A DNA stretch of 64,000 nt from Melitaea cinxia (GCF_905220565.1 NC_059423.1:5142001-5206000), one strand, 5' to 3'; counted from the first letter of the stretch, positions 41,895-53,215 are shown. The notes: a model not told the origin generated them from the letters alone. Program-made: numbers and translations.

Positions 41895-42055
41895 CGGTGG
41901 TCAGGATAGCCAGAGAACTCTGGGAGAAGATTAGGGATGTGGTCGGCAACGCGCTTGCGATGCTTGTGGTATTGTACACGTCTATATCGTCTATAAGCTA
42001 TTTCCATAAAACAGTATCTATCAGGCCGTATTAGGCCGTATGCTTGTTTGCCACC
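41895..42055 (+). repeat. R3 3' half
   Basis: GTGGTCGGCAACGCGCTTGC, GATGCTTGTGGTATTG, and TGTTTGCCACCCTAG mark the 3' half of R3. Confidence 0.55.
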
Positions 42056-43089
42056 CTAGTAGAATAAAAAAAAGAACTTCCAACTAAGTAATTATTTAAG
42101 ATTGCCCCATTTATGTACACTTTGACAACTTCTTTGTCCAATCTACACAAATTTTCTAAATTTCGGTTCTGTTGTTTCTGGAAGTGGAACACTTACCGTT
42201 TATGGCTTTAAGAACTCGAGCAAAGCCTTAGACTTGATGACTCGAGATGGAATTCCTCTACAGAGGCAATTCATCGTTTACGACCTTACATAGCTTTGTC
42301 GGTTTTATAACTTAGAAAGCAGGGCAATTGTCAAAGCAATAACAGAGGTCCCGATAATTGAAAGTAATTCGGACGGTTAATTTGATGTTATAGAGGAGAA
42401 AATGGCCTTTTCATCTAAATTAATGTCTACATTATCTATTAATATAGAATATTAAAGTCAAAAATGTAATTGCTTTTTTATTGTTCATTATTTTTATTTT
42501 CTTATTCTTTCGTCTTAATTGTCGGAAATTTTTCATTGTTTTTGCCTAGTAAAAATTTAAAAAAGATATCTTTAGGAATGAAGTGATGTCACCTAATGTC
42601 TTCGCACAGTGAACAACTTGCTCTTGCTCTAACGTCCATGCGTCGTATATCGATACTAACAACAAATGTTTGCGATGCGTGCGATGTTACAGGCTGAGTC
42701 ATGTCGTAACAACAAATGGGTGAGTCATATAGATATGTATCGAGGTCTGAGCATTTGTACTTGTGGTCTGTGATATTAAAATATAATTGAAACTAGGCTT
42801 GTAACCATCTCTCATTACCTTCTCAAAAATCTGATTTTCTCAAAAAAATAAAAAGAATTATGAATTTCGGAATACAAAAAACCCTTAACCTTAATTCCCT
42901 AACCTATAGTATGAACTCAAATTATAGCAAGTTTCGTCTAAATTTATTCTGAATTCAGAGGTCACTCAGATTAACAGACAACAACGACAATAATTACAGC
43001 ATTTGCAGTATTGATCATAGCGTGCCCTCTAAAAGAATAAAAATCTTTTTAGTACCCACTGTTACGTTTGCGACAGTTTTTATTATAAA
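42056..43089. other. no gene seen
   Basis: AT-rich DNA. 42900-43000 has AGCAAGTTTCGTCTAAATT, possibly another dispersed repeat. Confidence 0.35.
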
Positions 43090-43320
43090 CTAGCTATGCC
43101 CACGACTTCATCCGCTTGGAGTTTAATAAAAAGTTATTGTTCAGTTCGCAGAGTTATAAAACAAATGAATTTGCTGCCAGTGAAAGTCCCGTCAAAATCG
43201 GTCTAGCAGTTTCAGAGATTAACCGGAACAAACAGACAGACAGATAGACGACAGACAAAAATTGTAAAAAATGTTATTTTGGTATATGTACCGTGTATAC
43301 AACCACATGCATTTAGTAAA
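43090..43320 (-). mobile_element. Helitron-like or related repeat, antisense
   Basis: On the minus strand the right end reads CGGATGAAGTCGTGGGCATA followed by GCTAGTTT, and the internal TGAAACTGCTAGACCGATTT matches the copy at 57440-57688. GTGGGC-CTAG termini suggest a Helitron-like 3' end. Confidence 0.45.
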
Positions 43321-43699
43321 AAGCGGTTATTTTAATATTACAAACAGATACACAATTTTTATTTATTTGTATAGATTTAGATTTCTATTTTTGGATACAT
43401 AGTTAAACACAGTTACCTTTGCAAGTCATCGTAAAATCTAACTACATATATATAGTTAGGTATTTTGTTACCAAAATGAAATGTTTCGTAAAACCACGAA
43501 CACGATAGGGTTCAGTATTTGTTCCCTTTTGTCAACAAAATGGATTTATTTAATCCGAATCTCGATCGGTTTTGCTCGCGAAATGTGCCGTCATCTAAAA
43601 ATCCGGTGTATTTTCATTCTCAATATAAAATTTATTTAGATATTTTGTTTAGTTAAATTTTTAGGTTTCGGTATTAATTAATTTACTAAATCATTTTGG

Positions 43700-43772
43700 A
43701 ACGCTCCTGTTGTAGCATCCATAAGCTGCTTTAATATTTCACCATCAGGCGGAACGTACGCTTTTCGCCTTT
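43700..43772 (+). repeat. R3 3' end fragment
   Basis: CTCCTGTTGTAGCATCC, TTTCACCATCAGGCGG, ACGTACGCTTTTCGCC. Confidence 0.45.
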
Positions 43773-43799
43773 CATAATTAATTTCTGCTCAACTTTTAT

Positions 43800-43845
43800 G
43801 GATTTACATGACATGATATTTGCATATATCATGTCATGTAAATCC
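43800..43845. repeat. perfect 20-bp hairpin
   Basis: Left arm GGATTTACATGACATGATAT (43800-43819), loop TTGCAT, right arm its exact complement (43826-43845). No poly-T follows, so it is not an obvious terminator. Confidence 0.92.
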
Positions 43846-43979
43846 TATTTACTATTTTAAATTAGATCGATGATTCTTAATTAACACTTTAAAACAGTTT
43901 ACAAAAAAATATACTCAATGTGAGACACATACCAACGACTTGAATATTCAAAACAAAAACACGAACAATCAATCAATAA

Positions 43980-44125
43980 TATAACACACAAACACACACA
44001 GGCACACACGCGACATGCATACACACGAACGCACGAACACGCACGCACACGCAAATGTACATACTTATACACAGTTACACACAGACGTAATTGTACACAT
44101 AGACACACGCATCCGCTCATACGAG
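43980..44125. repeat. cryptic (CA)/(CACG)-rich tract
   Basis: ACACACAAACACACACAGG, CACACGCGACATGCATACAC, ACGAACGCACGAACACGC. The antisense open frame through it is low-complexity and not a gene. Confidence 0.75.
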
Positions 44126-44640
44126 TATACAAACACAACACTTACGGAAATCTCTAGAACGGATCTTTCTAGAAATCTCACTCATCAGACGTGATAAACC
44201 TTTCAAAATATCACAACAAACGTTATAAAGGAAAATTTTCCCTCGTTATTACAATTAAAATTTTAGACGGCACAAAGTTCGCAGTTAATTAACAGCGACG
44301 GCGTAATTATTACTTTATGAATAATGCATATCATTGGTTTAGTTTAGAATTTTGATGATGGTGACCTTGGAAATGTGAATGTGTGAAAACTGTGCTTGTA
44401 CTTTGTATATGTTCATAATGTACTTGTATTATTCACTATATTTTATATATTTCTAGGTATAAACCTAACTAAAGTGAAAATGGCTTTAAAAAATAAAAAA
44501 ATAAAAATAAAAATCTTTTAATGTCAAGCAACATAGGCTCTTAGTTGGTTAGTACAATATAATTACTTAAGAAAAATGTTAGTAAAACAAAATACAAACA
44601 AAAAATAAAAATGAATAAATAGAAATAAATAGCTTTGAAT
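44126..44640. other. AT-rich DNA, no feature seen
   Basis: No recognised landmark. Confidence 0.35.
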
Positions 44641-44651
44641 AAGCTTTAACA

Positions 44652-44978
44652 TGCTGTGTGGTTACGGCAGTAAGAATATAGCCAACCCCTCTCTTCCCAT
44701 GGGTGCGTAGGAAGCGACTAAAGGATAACACAGTTCCACTACCACCTTGGAACTTAAAAAGCCGACCGATGGCGGGTTAATTATCGAACTGCTGGCTTTG
44801 AAATACGCAGGCCGAAGACGGACAGCAGCGTCTTCGGTGCGACAAAGCCAGCCCTGCGGTCACCAACACGCCAGCCCAGCGTGGTGACTATGGGCAACAC
44901 ACATGAGTTCACGCCATTTTTGGCGCGAACTTGTGGAGGCCTATGTGTAGCAGTGAACTCTATTAGGCTGAAGTGATG
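44652..44978 (+). repeat. SINE-B, reference full-length copy, 11-bp duplication
   Basis: Flanked by AAGCTTTAACA at 44641-44651 and 44979-44989. 327 bp from TGCTGTGTGGTTACGGCAG to GGCTGAAGTGATG. Landmarks: AGTAAGAATATAGCCAACCC, CCACTACCACCTTGG, AAGCCGACCGATGGCGGG, CGAAGACGGACAGCAGCG, TGCGACAAAGCCAGCCC, TTTTTGGCGCGAACTTGTGG. No A/B box, so the source is probably a LINE tail and not a tRNA. Confidence 0.92.
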
Positions 44979-45004
44979 AAGCTTTAACAATTTATTGCAT
45001 GTGT

Positions 45005-45175
45005 TTTTTTTTATTATTATACGCCTATGGACGCTTGCAACATCAAGACTTCCATTCAGGAGCACTGAGCCACAGCAATACTATTTATTACTCGAGGCCA
45101 GTGTTATTTAAATGTGGTCTTCTGTAAAATTAAGGTAGGTATTATACTTCCACATTCGCGCTGTTTCAGATTTTG
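45005..45175 (-). repeat. R3, antisense, diverged
   Basis: The reverse complement contains ACAGAAGACCACATTTAA, CTCGAGTAATAAATAG, TCCTGAATGGAAGTC and TTGCAAGCGTCCATAGG. Confidence 0.45.
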
Positions 45176-45680
45176 AATATAGATAGATATATACTAGCAA
45201 TTTACTGCTGCAGGTTAGATCTAAGACATCAATAAAAAAATACCGAACTACCATTGGAATCGATCTGATCGGCTTAACTTTTTTGTGTTAATTCAGGCAA
45301 CTTTAAGCTTTATATACATTAACATAGAATAACTTTTTTTCAAATGTAATGATTTCCGTATTTTATAATATCTATTTCAATATTTAAATAATACAATATT
45401 TGTTTTCAATAACCGCTATTGCCACAATTAAATATTGTATTATTATACCTTCGAAGGCTAATTAGTCAAAATTAAGCAATTAGCGATAATCGCGCAGTCA
45501 TCACGAGATTGATTATTTTATGTCGAACACAAGTTGTGGATAATTAATTTTCATAGAAAGAGTTAAGGATACTTTTAACGTCCTCTGTTCAAATATTATC
45601 TGGAAGAGATCGCTATGCTAGCGATAAAGCTGCAAATTGGACATTCGATTCATGTTGATGGCATTAAATTTTATTTATTA
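45176..45680. other. no gene; LINE-tail module near 45600
   Basis: ATCTGGAAGAGATCGC and TAGCGATAAAGCTGC at 45596-45632. Otherwise AT-rich. Confidence 0.4.
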
Positions 45681-45979
45681 CTAGCTGACACGGCAAACGT
45701 TGTCTTGCCGCTAAACGCTATTTAAAAATAGGGGTTGATCGTACAAGGTTGAAAATTTAGGGTTGTAGGTATTTTTTAATGTTGTATCAAAAAAATGTCA
45801 AAAAAATAAAAAATAAAATTTAGGGGTGGACTACCCTCAACATTTAGGGGGATGAAAAATAGATGTTGTTCGATTCTCAGACCTACCCAATATGCACACA
45901 AAATTTCATGAGAATCGGTCAAGCCGTTTCGGAGTAGTTTAACTACAAACACCGCGACACGAGAATTTTATATATTAGA
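45681..45979 (+). repeat. R5 repeat
   Basis: Starts CTAGCTGACACGGCAAACG and ends ACACGAGAATTTTATATATT, AGAT. Very similar to 13421-13725 throughout. Confidence 0.75.
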
Positions 45980-46247
45980 TTACTATGTTTTATGATGGTC
46001 AAAAACTGTGAACAAAAAGAAAGAAAGGTCAAAGAGCTGCCAGAAATGTACAAAAGTACAATGAAAATCAAATCACGCTTTAAAAATTTTTTTTTGCAAG
46101 AACAAGTTGCATAAAAATGAGTGACTCTCTGTACCCAGATAAACCCGTGAGGCTTTCGTAGTCGTATTGTTCTATTTCACTATATTCATACAGTGTAATG
46201 ACTATACATCTACTAGCTAGACCTAGTGTATAGTCTAGAGACTAGAC

Positions 46248-46465
46248 TAGCTCGTTGGCGCAGTTTGTAGTGGCCCTGCTTTCTCCTCCGCGGGTTGCGG
46301 GTTCGATTCCCGCCTGAGTCTGGGTGTAATATTTGTATTTATTTATAAGTAAAATTTTTATATATTTAAGAAATAAAGTATTTAGCTATATCCGGCTGTT
46401 ACCTACCGGAACAGACGACCGTGTGTGTATGTTATAAGATATTTATTTATATATCATCTATTTAA
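46248..46465 (+). repeat. SINE-C, full length
   Basis: TAGCTCGTTGGCGCAGTTTG (A box), GCGGGTTGCGGGTTCGATTC (B box), CCCGCCTGAGTCTGGGTG, then CCGGCTGTTACCTACCGG and ACAGACGACCGTGTGTG. Confidence 0.85.
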
Positions 46466-46894
46466 GACCGTTTTTTCCTTTAAATTTGATTCTTGTAAAT
46501 TTAGATCATTTGTAAATAAACTGTTTTCATAAGGAAAAGTCTAACGGACAATAAAATACAAACTCGGAACATTGAAAACGAAAGTCGTGATGTGAAGTTA
46601 TGATAATCGAATATTTGTAACATTTCGAAATTAAATTTGGAAATCGAACAAAGACATTCGAATTTCAAATAATGTTCTTTGCCCGGAATGTAAATTCGTT
46701 TCGATCATTACATTTTTCATAGGCAATGTTACTAATATAATAAATTCGGTACACGAAAAAGTTATTTATTGATACTGTAATACTTTCAAATGTCGGTTAC
46801 TATAAACAGTAAACGGTTCCCTGTTGTTGTTGATGTCTTGTTCTAAATTTATCGTTTTCTAAAAATTGTAAATGGACTTAAAAATGTACCGATT
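46466..46894. other. AT-rich DNA, no feature seen
   Basis: No recognised landmark. Confidence 0.35.
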
Positions 46895-47193
46895 TTTTTT
46901 TGAATTCTCAAAGACTTCAAAAAAAGAAGAAAGTTCTCAAATCTACTGTATTTTTGTATCAAAAGTTTTGAGGTATCTTACCTCTTAACTTTTTACTGGG
47001 TGTACCATTTTTGATATTTTTTTTTTTTTATTTTCGAAATATTCATGTTGTTCCATTAAAAATTTTGAAATCTGACGAGTACTTTTTGAGTTATCCCTAG
47101 TAATGATCTAACTGTTTTATCGACTACTAACATCGAATTACTTATCGATATAATTAGTGTCGGTTTATTTTTCGTTTGCAAGCCAACACAATT
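46895..47193 (-). repeat. R7, antisense
   Basis: Left TTTTTGAATTCTCAAAGAC, AAATCTACTGTATTTTTG; middle TTTACTGGGTGTACCATTTT; right GTCGGTTTATTTTTCGTTTG, CAAGCCAACACAATTTT. Confidence 0.65.
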
Positions 47194-47709
47194 TTATGCA
47201 TCTCATACTTTCTCATTTCTCGTTTTCTAATGTTTACGCGAACTTAACGGATTTTTTCACGGTTTATTGATGAGTCCTCCCGTGTCCATAGTTGCTGTAA
47301 ATAAAAAACTTAATAAATCGCTATAAAATCCAAAAAAGTTGTTTCATTATAATTTTCTCATTTCTGTTATTTTCTGTCCTATGTTCATAAATCAAAACTG
47401 GATGTATGAAATTTATTTGTAAATAATACTGACCAATAAAAATTCGAAGTAAAACATTGCGTGTTTGAAATAAATATGAAAATTCGTTTGTTGAATGAAT
47501 AAAAGGTAGATTATGGAGTTTAAAACATCATGGGTGTAACAGAGGATTTTGTTTGACGCAGAGTGATGAAGGGTACAGAAAGGGCTCTGAAATTAACTTT
47601 TCATAAATAAAAAATTCATTATACATTTGTACGAGTATTTTTTATTTTATGTTCCTAATTCGTTTTTTTTTTTTTTTTTTTTTTTTATTCTATTACAACT
47701 TCTCTTCAA
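47194..47709. other. no gene; poly-T run
   Basis: About 22 T at 47665-47687 directly upstream of a SINE-A copy, possibly the tail of another element. Confidence 0.4.
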
Positions 47710-47978
47710 GTGGTTCATGCAGCCATGTACGCTCCTAAACATCGAGAGTTTGCTAGTTCGATTCCCGCTCAGAATGGGTGCTTGCATTTGTACAAATATT
47801 TCTTTCCGGTTTATCTGTTCTTGTTGGTCTCCCCAATGTGTCTCGTAGATTACGTTAAGTTGCTGGTCCCGGCTGTTTTCATATACATCTGGTAGCGATC
47901 GTTACTTATGGATTAAGCTTCGATCCATGTCTTACATAGAAAAAAAGGCCTATGCCCAACTGTGCTACAGGCTAAATC
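47710..47978 (+). repeat. SINE-A, full length, diverged type-1 head
   Basis: GCTAGTTCGATTCCCGCTC (B box) near 47750, TTTGTACAAATATTTC, GTGTCTCGTAGATTACG, GCGATCGTTACTTATGG, GGCCTATGCCCAACTG, CTACAGGCTAAAT. The A-box part is decayed. Confidence 0.75.
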
Positions 47979-48003
47979 GTATCGTAAGTAAGATTTCACT
48001 ATT

Positions 48004-48075
48004 TCAAGGATTGGAGCTTAATCCGCCACGCTGCTCCACTGCGGGTTGGCAGATATATTACCAACTATGAGTAAA
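48004..48075 (-). repeat. SINE-A fragment, antisense
   Basis: GGAGCTTAATCCGCCACGC, TGCTCCACTGCGGGTTGG, CCAACTATGAGTAA. Confidence 0.7.
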
Positions 48076-48191
48076 ATTAATGTCTTCATGTATCACTTTC
48101 TACGAAGTCGTAGTGCATTTATTACATCAAAACTTTACGGTACCTAATGTCCAATGATATATCCTACAAGTAAACATAGTATCTGTCATCA

Positions 48192-48272
48192 CGCAATGGA
48201 GCAGTGTGGTGGATTAAGGTCTGATCCTTCTCCTATATGAAGGCAGAGATTCCCAGTAGCGGGACTATACAG
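48192..48272 (+). repeat. SINE-A 3' fragment
   Basis: GCAATGGAGCAGTGTGGTGG, CTGATCCTTCTCCTATATG, CGGGACTATACAGG. Confidence 0.65.
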
Positions 48273-48289
48273 GAGGGTTCGTACTCGTA

Positions 48290-48410
48290 TTTATTTTTTA
48301 TTTATTTATTCTTTAGTGTACACCACATATCGTAATTTAAGACAGAATTGCAAAGTAAACAGTATAATGCACAATGAGGCGGCCTTATCGCTCGGTAGCG
48401 ATTAAAAATT
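48290..48410 (-). repeat. LINE 3'-UTR-like module, antisense
   Basis: TATTCTTTAGTGTACACCAC and GGCGGCCTTATCGCTCGG: inverse of the AGCGATAAGGC ... GGTGTACAATAAA module. Confidence 0.5.
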
Positions 48411-49423
48411 CGCTCGTATTGTATTGTCAACACAAGGTTTGTATGTATAAAACATATGAGGTTACAAAGTTCACCGCGTATAGAATAACATTTTACACAA
48501 CAAAAGTGAGAAATCAAAGTAAAAAATATTATTTGAATTTACGAGTATTCTTATAACATTTTTCTCTGTCAGTTACACGTGACGTTTCGAGCGTGATAAC
48601 GATTGGCAAAAATTTAAAAATTCCCGAAAATTATAAAATAAATGAAATTTTCCGAATTTGGTTCACAGCTTGTTGAAATAAATATGAACTTAAATGAAGG
48701 TTGATTGCACACTAGAATGAATAAACTATTCTTATTAGTTTATATTATTTTGTATTATGTATTATTTTGGTCTTATTTTTTTTTTATATCAACTTTAGAA
48801 AATAGCACTTTCAAATTGTTTTGTTATTAAAATATGAATACTCTTCTACTTATATTCTTGTGTTTTCGTAACAGCGTCCCGTGAAGAGCCAACTAGATTA
48901 GTTTTGGGTGTAAACTAATCCTTTATGATTAGCAAATATGACCCAGTCACTTTAGCAGAAGCTAAGGGTCTAAGTAAGTAGTATACAATTGCCTGTATCT
49001 TGCTATAATAATGCTATAATAATATATAATATATAATAAATAATATATAATAGTGCAATAGCTAAAGGCGCTTTGAGACTTTGCACTTAACATTACTAGT
49101 GTTTCGTTTTTCCGCACAATTTCACTTATTTTTTCGTACCACGCTTTTTATATTATTTCTTTAAATCTGATACTGAATCGCGTTTATACGTTACGTGATA
49201 GTTACGCGTTTTATTACACGTCTAAGATGCGAAATAAGCGCGTGGAATGTATTTATTTTTAGGTAACTTGTGCCTTCAACGGCACCTAAAAAATAGTGCT
49301 GACATGTCGGACTTTTTATAATATATATCTTATATATATATATAAAAAATTAAAAATTAAAATAAATATATTTATTAAAAGATAAAATAAATATATAAAA
49401 TTTTATCAAATTTATGTATTACA

Positions 49424-49463
<40 letters not shown>

Positions 49464-49571
49464 TATACATATATAAAAATTGTATTTGAAATCTTATACT
49501 AAAAATAAAAAAAGAACTAAAAAATTCTCTTTTTAAAAAAATATATCTAAATGTAGACTAGTAATATAATA
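48411..49571. other. no gene; AT-rich with (AT)n
   Basis: (TA)n at about 49427-49462 and shorter runs at 49017-49050 and 49318-49346. GCGTGATAACGATTGGC near 48592 not recognised. Confidence 0.4.
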
Positions 49572-49797
49572 AGGTAGGGAGGCGCAGGAAACATCCTGCT
49601 CAAAACCTGAGCAGCCCGTCTGTACTTAAACCTTACAGAAGATCACAGCTAAAATAATGCTGTTCTCAAGTAGTACTGAATTCTCATGGTTAGGTAGCTA
49701 GCTAGCTTCTGGGGAGGATTCGGTGTAGGGTTGGCAACGTGCCTTCGATACTTTTGGTTTTGCAGATGTCTATAGGCTACGGTAACCTCTTACCTTA
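49572..49797 (+). repeat. R3 repeat
   Basis: GGTAGGGAGGCGCAGG, GAGCAGCCCGTCTG, CCTTACAGAAGATCACAGC, TGTTCTCAAGTAGTAC, GGGTTGGCAACGTGCC. Confidence 0.7.
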
Positions 49798-49960
49798 TAA
49801 AAAATCAGTTACCTATGACGCTTACTTCATCATCAGGAACATCACAAGTTCTTGGCACTAAAATGCGTCTTCGATAACGTCAGAACATTACACTTGTATA
49901 AATTCATTATTTTAAGCTGTAAATAAAATTCATTAATAATGATAATAAATAATAAATAAA

Positions 49961-50183
49961 TATCTACACAATACAGACACGGTCGCCTGTTCCTAAAATA
50001 AGCAACTTAATGCTTGTGTAACAGCCGACTGGTATAGCTACATATATTTTTTTTTCGATAAACATAATTATAAATAATACATATATAACTAAACATATAT
50101 AGTACACCCAGACTCGTAGGAAACGAACCCACAACCCCCGGAGTAGAAAGCAGGGTCACTACAAACTGCGACAACGGGCTAGT
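49961..50183 (-). repeat. SINE-C, full length, antisense
   Basis: TATCTACACAATACAGACAC, GGTCGCCTGTTCCTAAAATA, TACACCCAGACTCGTAGG, AAAGCAGGGTCACTACAAAC, ACAACGGGCTAGT. Confidence 0.85.
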
Positions 50184-50910
50184 CATTGGCTAGTTTATGA
50201 AACTAACAAACCTACGCAGACACCACATTCGTTCATACGTATACACTTTGATATGTAATCCGCTTTGCATATTTAATATTACATTTACGCGGTCAAAAGC
50301 TGAAAACCGTAGCTTGTTTGATTTTTCGTCCACTAGGGACCTTTTCGTGGCTATAATAAAATATTCACATGTTTGTCACATTTTTTCTTCTGTGTGGGTA
50401 TTAATAAATAATATATGAATATTCTCATGTGGCGTCTCCAACATTTGCATTTTACTGTGTTGTATTATTTATGTGTCGTGAGCGTCTAAATAAATAATAA
50501 GCGTCTGTACAAACATTTTTAAAATGTACTTTCATTTCACTCTTATACTATAAAGTAAAAAATATAAAACCTTCTTTTTCATTTTTTTTTTTTTTTTTTT
50601 GAAATTTTCGTTTATAAAGAGATTGCATGAAAAATGAGGCTTTATGCATCAAAAAGATAAATAAAAACAACCAAAAAAGGCTTCAGCTTCTATTAAATGT
50701 TAAAAATCTACATTTATCTAAGTTATTACAAATCGAAGAGTCAAAAATAACTAATTCATTATAAAGAAATTAATAACGAGCTGAAAAAAAATTTTAAATT
50801 AAAATTTTATCATATTTATGTATTACAATATTAGAAAATAAAAATTAAATGAATAATAATAAAAAAATGTAATAAAAAAAAACAAAAAAAAAAAGTTATC
50901 GTCCTTCTTA
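50184..50910. other. AT-rich DNA, no gene
   Basis: Poly-T at 50583-50600. No domain or repeat recognised. Confidence 0.35.
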
Positions 50911-52058
50911 AGAAAAGCTTATCTTCCTGCAGGCCTAGCATGCGCGCCACGACAAAATTTTGTCTACCCCTTTTCTCGTATTATCTCTCTATGTCTACAG
51001 TAGCTAACATGCGTGCACGTGATACTCTTCTCGTTACGTCAATAGAAGAGATAATCATTAAATTTTAGTGATCTGTGATATTTATCTCTACGGAAGCTAA
51101 CATGACATCGTAATTTTGTCGAATTTTGTCGTTTTAGGAAGAGAAACTTCTCGTCTTCAATATTATCGACGAGAAAGACGATAAGTAAAAAATAAATAAA
51201 ACCGGGTGCCTATTTTTTGTATACCATGGCGTTTCCCTATTATAATTATATAATTTCGGTATACGAAGAGCGGGAAGCGCGAAAAGTCGAGTGAAGTGTG
51301 CCATGTAATGGCACAAAAAACGTATTTGCGCCCTGTTGCTTCTTATTCTAAAACAATGCGTGATAGAATTACAATTATCTAATGTGCGACAAGATATAAA
51401 GCACAACACGAGCATATTGTTTTACATATATAATTAAATTCATTTACTTACGCCGTTTTATTTTCCATATTAGATTTTTTAAATTTGATATACACTTTTT
51501 ATCTTAGCCCAAAAGGCCGAGAACATTGTTAAATAAAACATGTGTCACTCGTTTGAAATTATACTGTGAATCCAAACGTTGGCTCATACCGGTTCGGCAC
51601 GATGGTCAATAACCTTGTAAATTCAACTTTACGACATAAGAAATAAGAATGATATTCAGTTGTGATTATGGTTGATAATTTTTAATTTTTGAAATTCTTT
51701 CTTTATTTAAATTTCATAATCGAACGAATTACAGTGTTTTGAATTTTGGAAGTGATAGGCGAAATTTTAAGATTCTTGTATTTCTTGTTTTTTAAATTAG
51801 TTTAATAGTTAGTTACTGTTGTTAGTTAATAATATTTAGTTAGTGTTTATATTTTTCATTATAAAAAAATGGTATATTTTTTTGTAAGGGCAGCACATTT
51901 TTCTCTACTCGACAAGGCGAAGTCTTCGGAAGAGAATTTTGTCTCTCGTAGTGCGCATGCTAGGGTAATCGAGAAAATACTCGATGTAGACATTATCTCT
52001 CTTCTCGTCAAGAGATATCTCGTTGTACGCATGCTAGGCCTGCTGAAGTATTCTTTTA
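50911..52058. mobile_element. 1.15-kb inverted-repeat element with CTCGT-rich subterminal regions
   Basis: Perfect 16-bp inverted motif GCAGGCCTAGCATGCG (50929-50944) and its complement (52028-52043), extending outward imperfectly (AAGAAAAGCTTATCTTCCT / AGTAAAAGAATACTTC read inward). Inside each end, about 200 bp is full of TCTCGT, GAGAAGAGA, TATCTCT and TAGCATGCG-type words in both orientations. The centre (about 51200-51850) is plain AT-rich DNA. No transposase motif. Target duplication not identified. Confidence 0.65.
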
Positions 52059-52251
52059 CTGTGAATTAAAAAATGTACATGATTAAGATCATATTATGAA
52101 GGTTTCCTAAACCTAACTTCCTTCCTACCAAACATGTGATGAATATTAAATAAGAGCGTTATCCCAAATCTGATAAGTCTAGTTAAGATGTACTATCTCG
52201 AATGGATAATATATTTTTAAATAAATTATATAATTTTTACACATATGTTAT

Positions 52252-52559
52252 CATCATCATTACAGCCTATACAGTCCACTGCTGGACATAGGCCTCCACA
52301 AGTTTACGCCAAAAATAACGTGAACTCATCTGTTTTGCCCATAGTCACCACGCTGAGCAGGCGGGTTGGTGACCACAGTACTGGCTTTGTCGCACCGAAG
52401 ACGCTGCTGCCCGTCTTCGGCCTGTGTAATTCCAAAGCCAGCAGTTGGATGGTTACTCCGCCACCGGTCGACTTTTTAAGTTCCAAGGTGGTAGCGGAAC
52501 TGTGTTATCCCTTAGTCGCCTCTTACGACACCCACGGGAAGAGAGCCTAGTCACTTAGT
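52252..52559 (-). repeat. SINE-B, antisense, 11-bp duplication
   Basis: Flanked by ACATATGTTAT at 52241-52251 and 52560-52570. Starts CATCATCATTACAGCC (3' tail), includes CGCACCGAAGACGCTGCTG, and ends CCCACGGGAAGAGAG plus a short unmatched piece; slightly 5'-truncated. Confidence 0.88.
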
Positions 52560-52570
52560 ACATATGTTAT

Positions 52571-53029
52571 ATTGCATTGTTATTTACTATTATTACTAGC
52601 GAGCTCTGTTTTTTACATGATAAGTAATCACCAACATACCATATACTAAAACCTTCTCCGTAACACGCTACATCTTATGGTATAAATTATCTTCAATTTA
52701 CTTTCATTTCTTCCAGACTTTATTAGTTTATGATAGAATATTTATTATATTTTTATTCTCTTTTTATTTATTTATGTATTTTCTATAAGTATTTGAATGT
52801 AGACATTTGTATCAAGTTTATTATACATACACCTACCCAATTTAGATAAGTTTTCTTTTTATGTCTAGGTGTCTGGAAGAAATGGCGAATTAACCATAAG
52901 TCCGACCATTGTACTTCACTATCTGTAACTATCTTTATGGTTTGTTTGTAATATGTTTGTGGTGTACAATAAACACACACATAACATACATAAATTTAAA
53001 AAAATATATGTCAAGTTCAGAAGTTTTCG
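52571..53029 (+). other. no gene; LINE-tail module at about 52855-52985
   Basis: GTGTCTGGAAGAAATGGCG and GTGGTGTACAATAAACACAC with a (CA)n tail; AATAAA signal present. Confidence 0.45.
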
Positions 53030-53215
53030 CCGATTAGAGAGATCGGGTGTGGCGAACGGAGCAAGAGAGAAAGGTGCGAGCACACATTTTCTTTCTCACT
53101 TTCTCTCATAGCCAGCTATATTTTGTATATCTAAGACACAGTGCAGGCCTATTGCTAAAGAAGTTTTACTTCAGTCGTGTGGTCTAAAGCACACTCGTTT
53201 CTGTTTTCTTGTTTA
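53030..53215 (+). repeat. dispersed repeat also inserted in R7 at 33.8 kb
   Basis: GCGAACGGAGCAAGAGAG, CTTTCTCACTTTCTCTC, GAAGTTTTACTTCAGTCG, GGTCTAAAGCACACTCG. The last two phrases match 33945-33985. Confidence 0.5.

Noticed and set aside
43899..44141. Cys-rich protein frame on the minus strand
   Set aside because: It is the complement of a CA/CG-rich low-complexity tract (repeating CVC/RVCA-like residues).
44781..45065. Small conserved protein frames (NSCVLPIVTTL... style) also seen at 17274-17468, 52245-52550 and 63.3 kb
   Set aside because: They are antisense or sense frames of SINE-B copies. Their similarity comes from the repeat DNA and frames break in other copies.
47665..47687. Poly-T run as a Pol III terminator
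   Set aside because: No tRNA-like gene lies upstream of it; more likely an inverted poly(A) or microsatellite.
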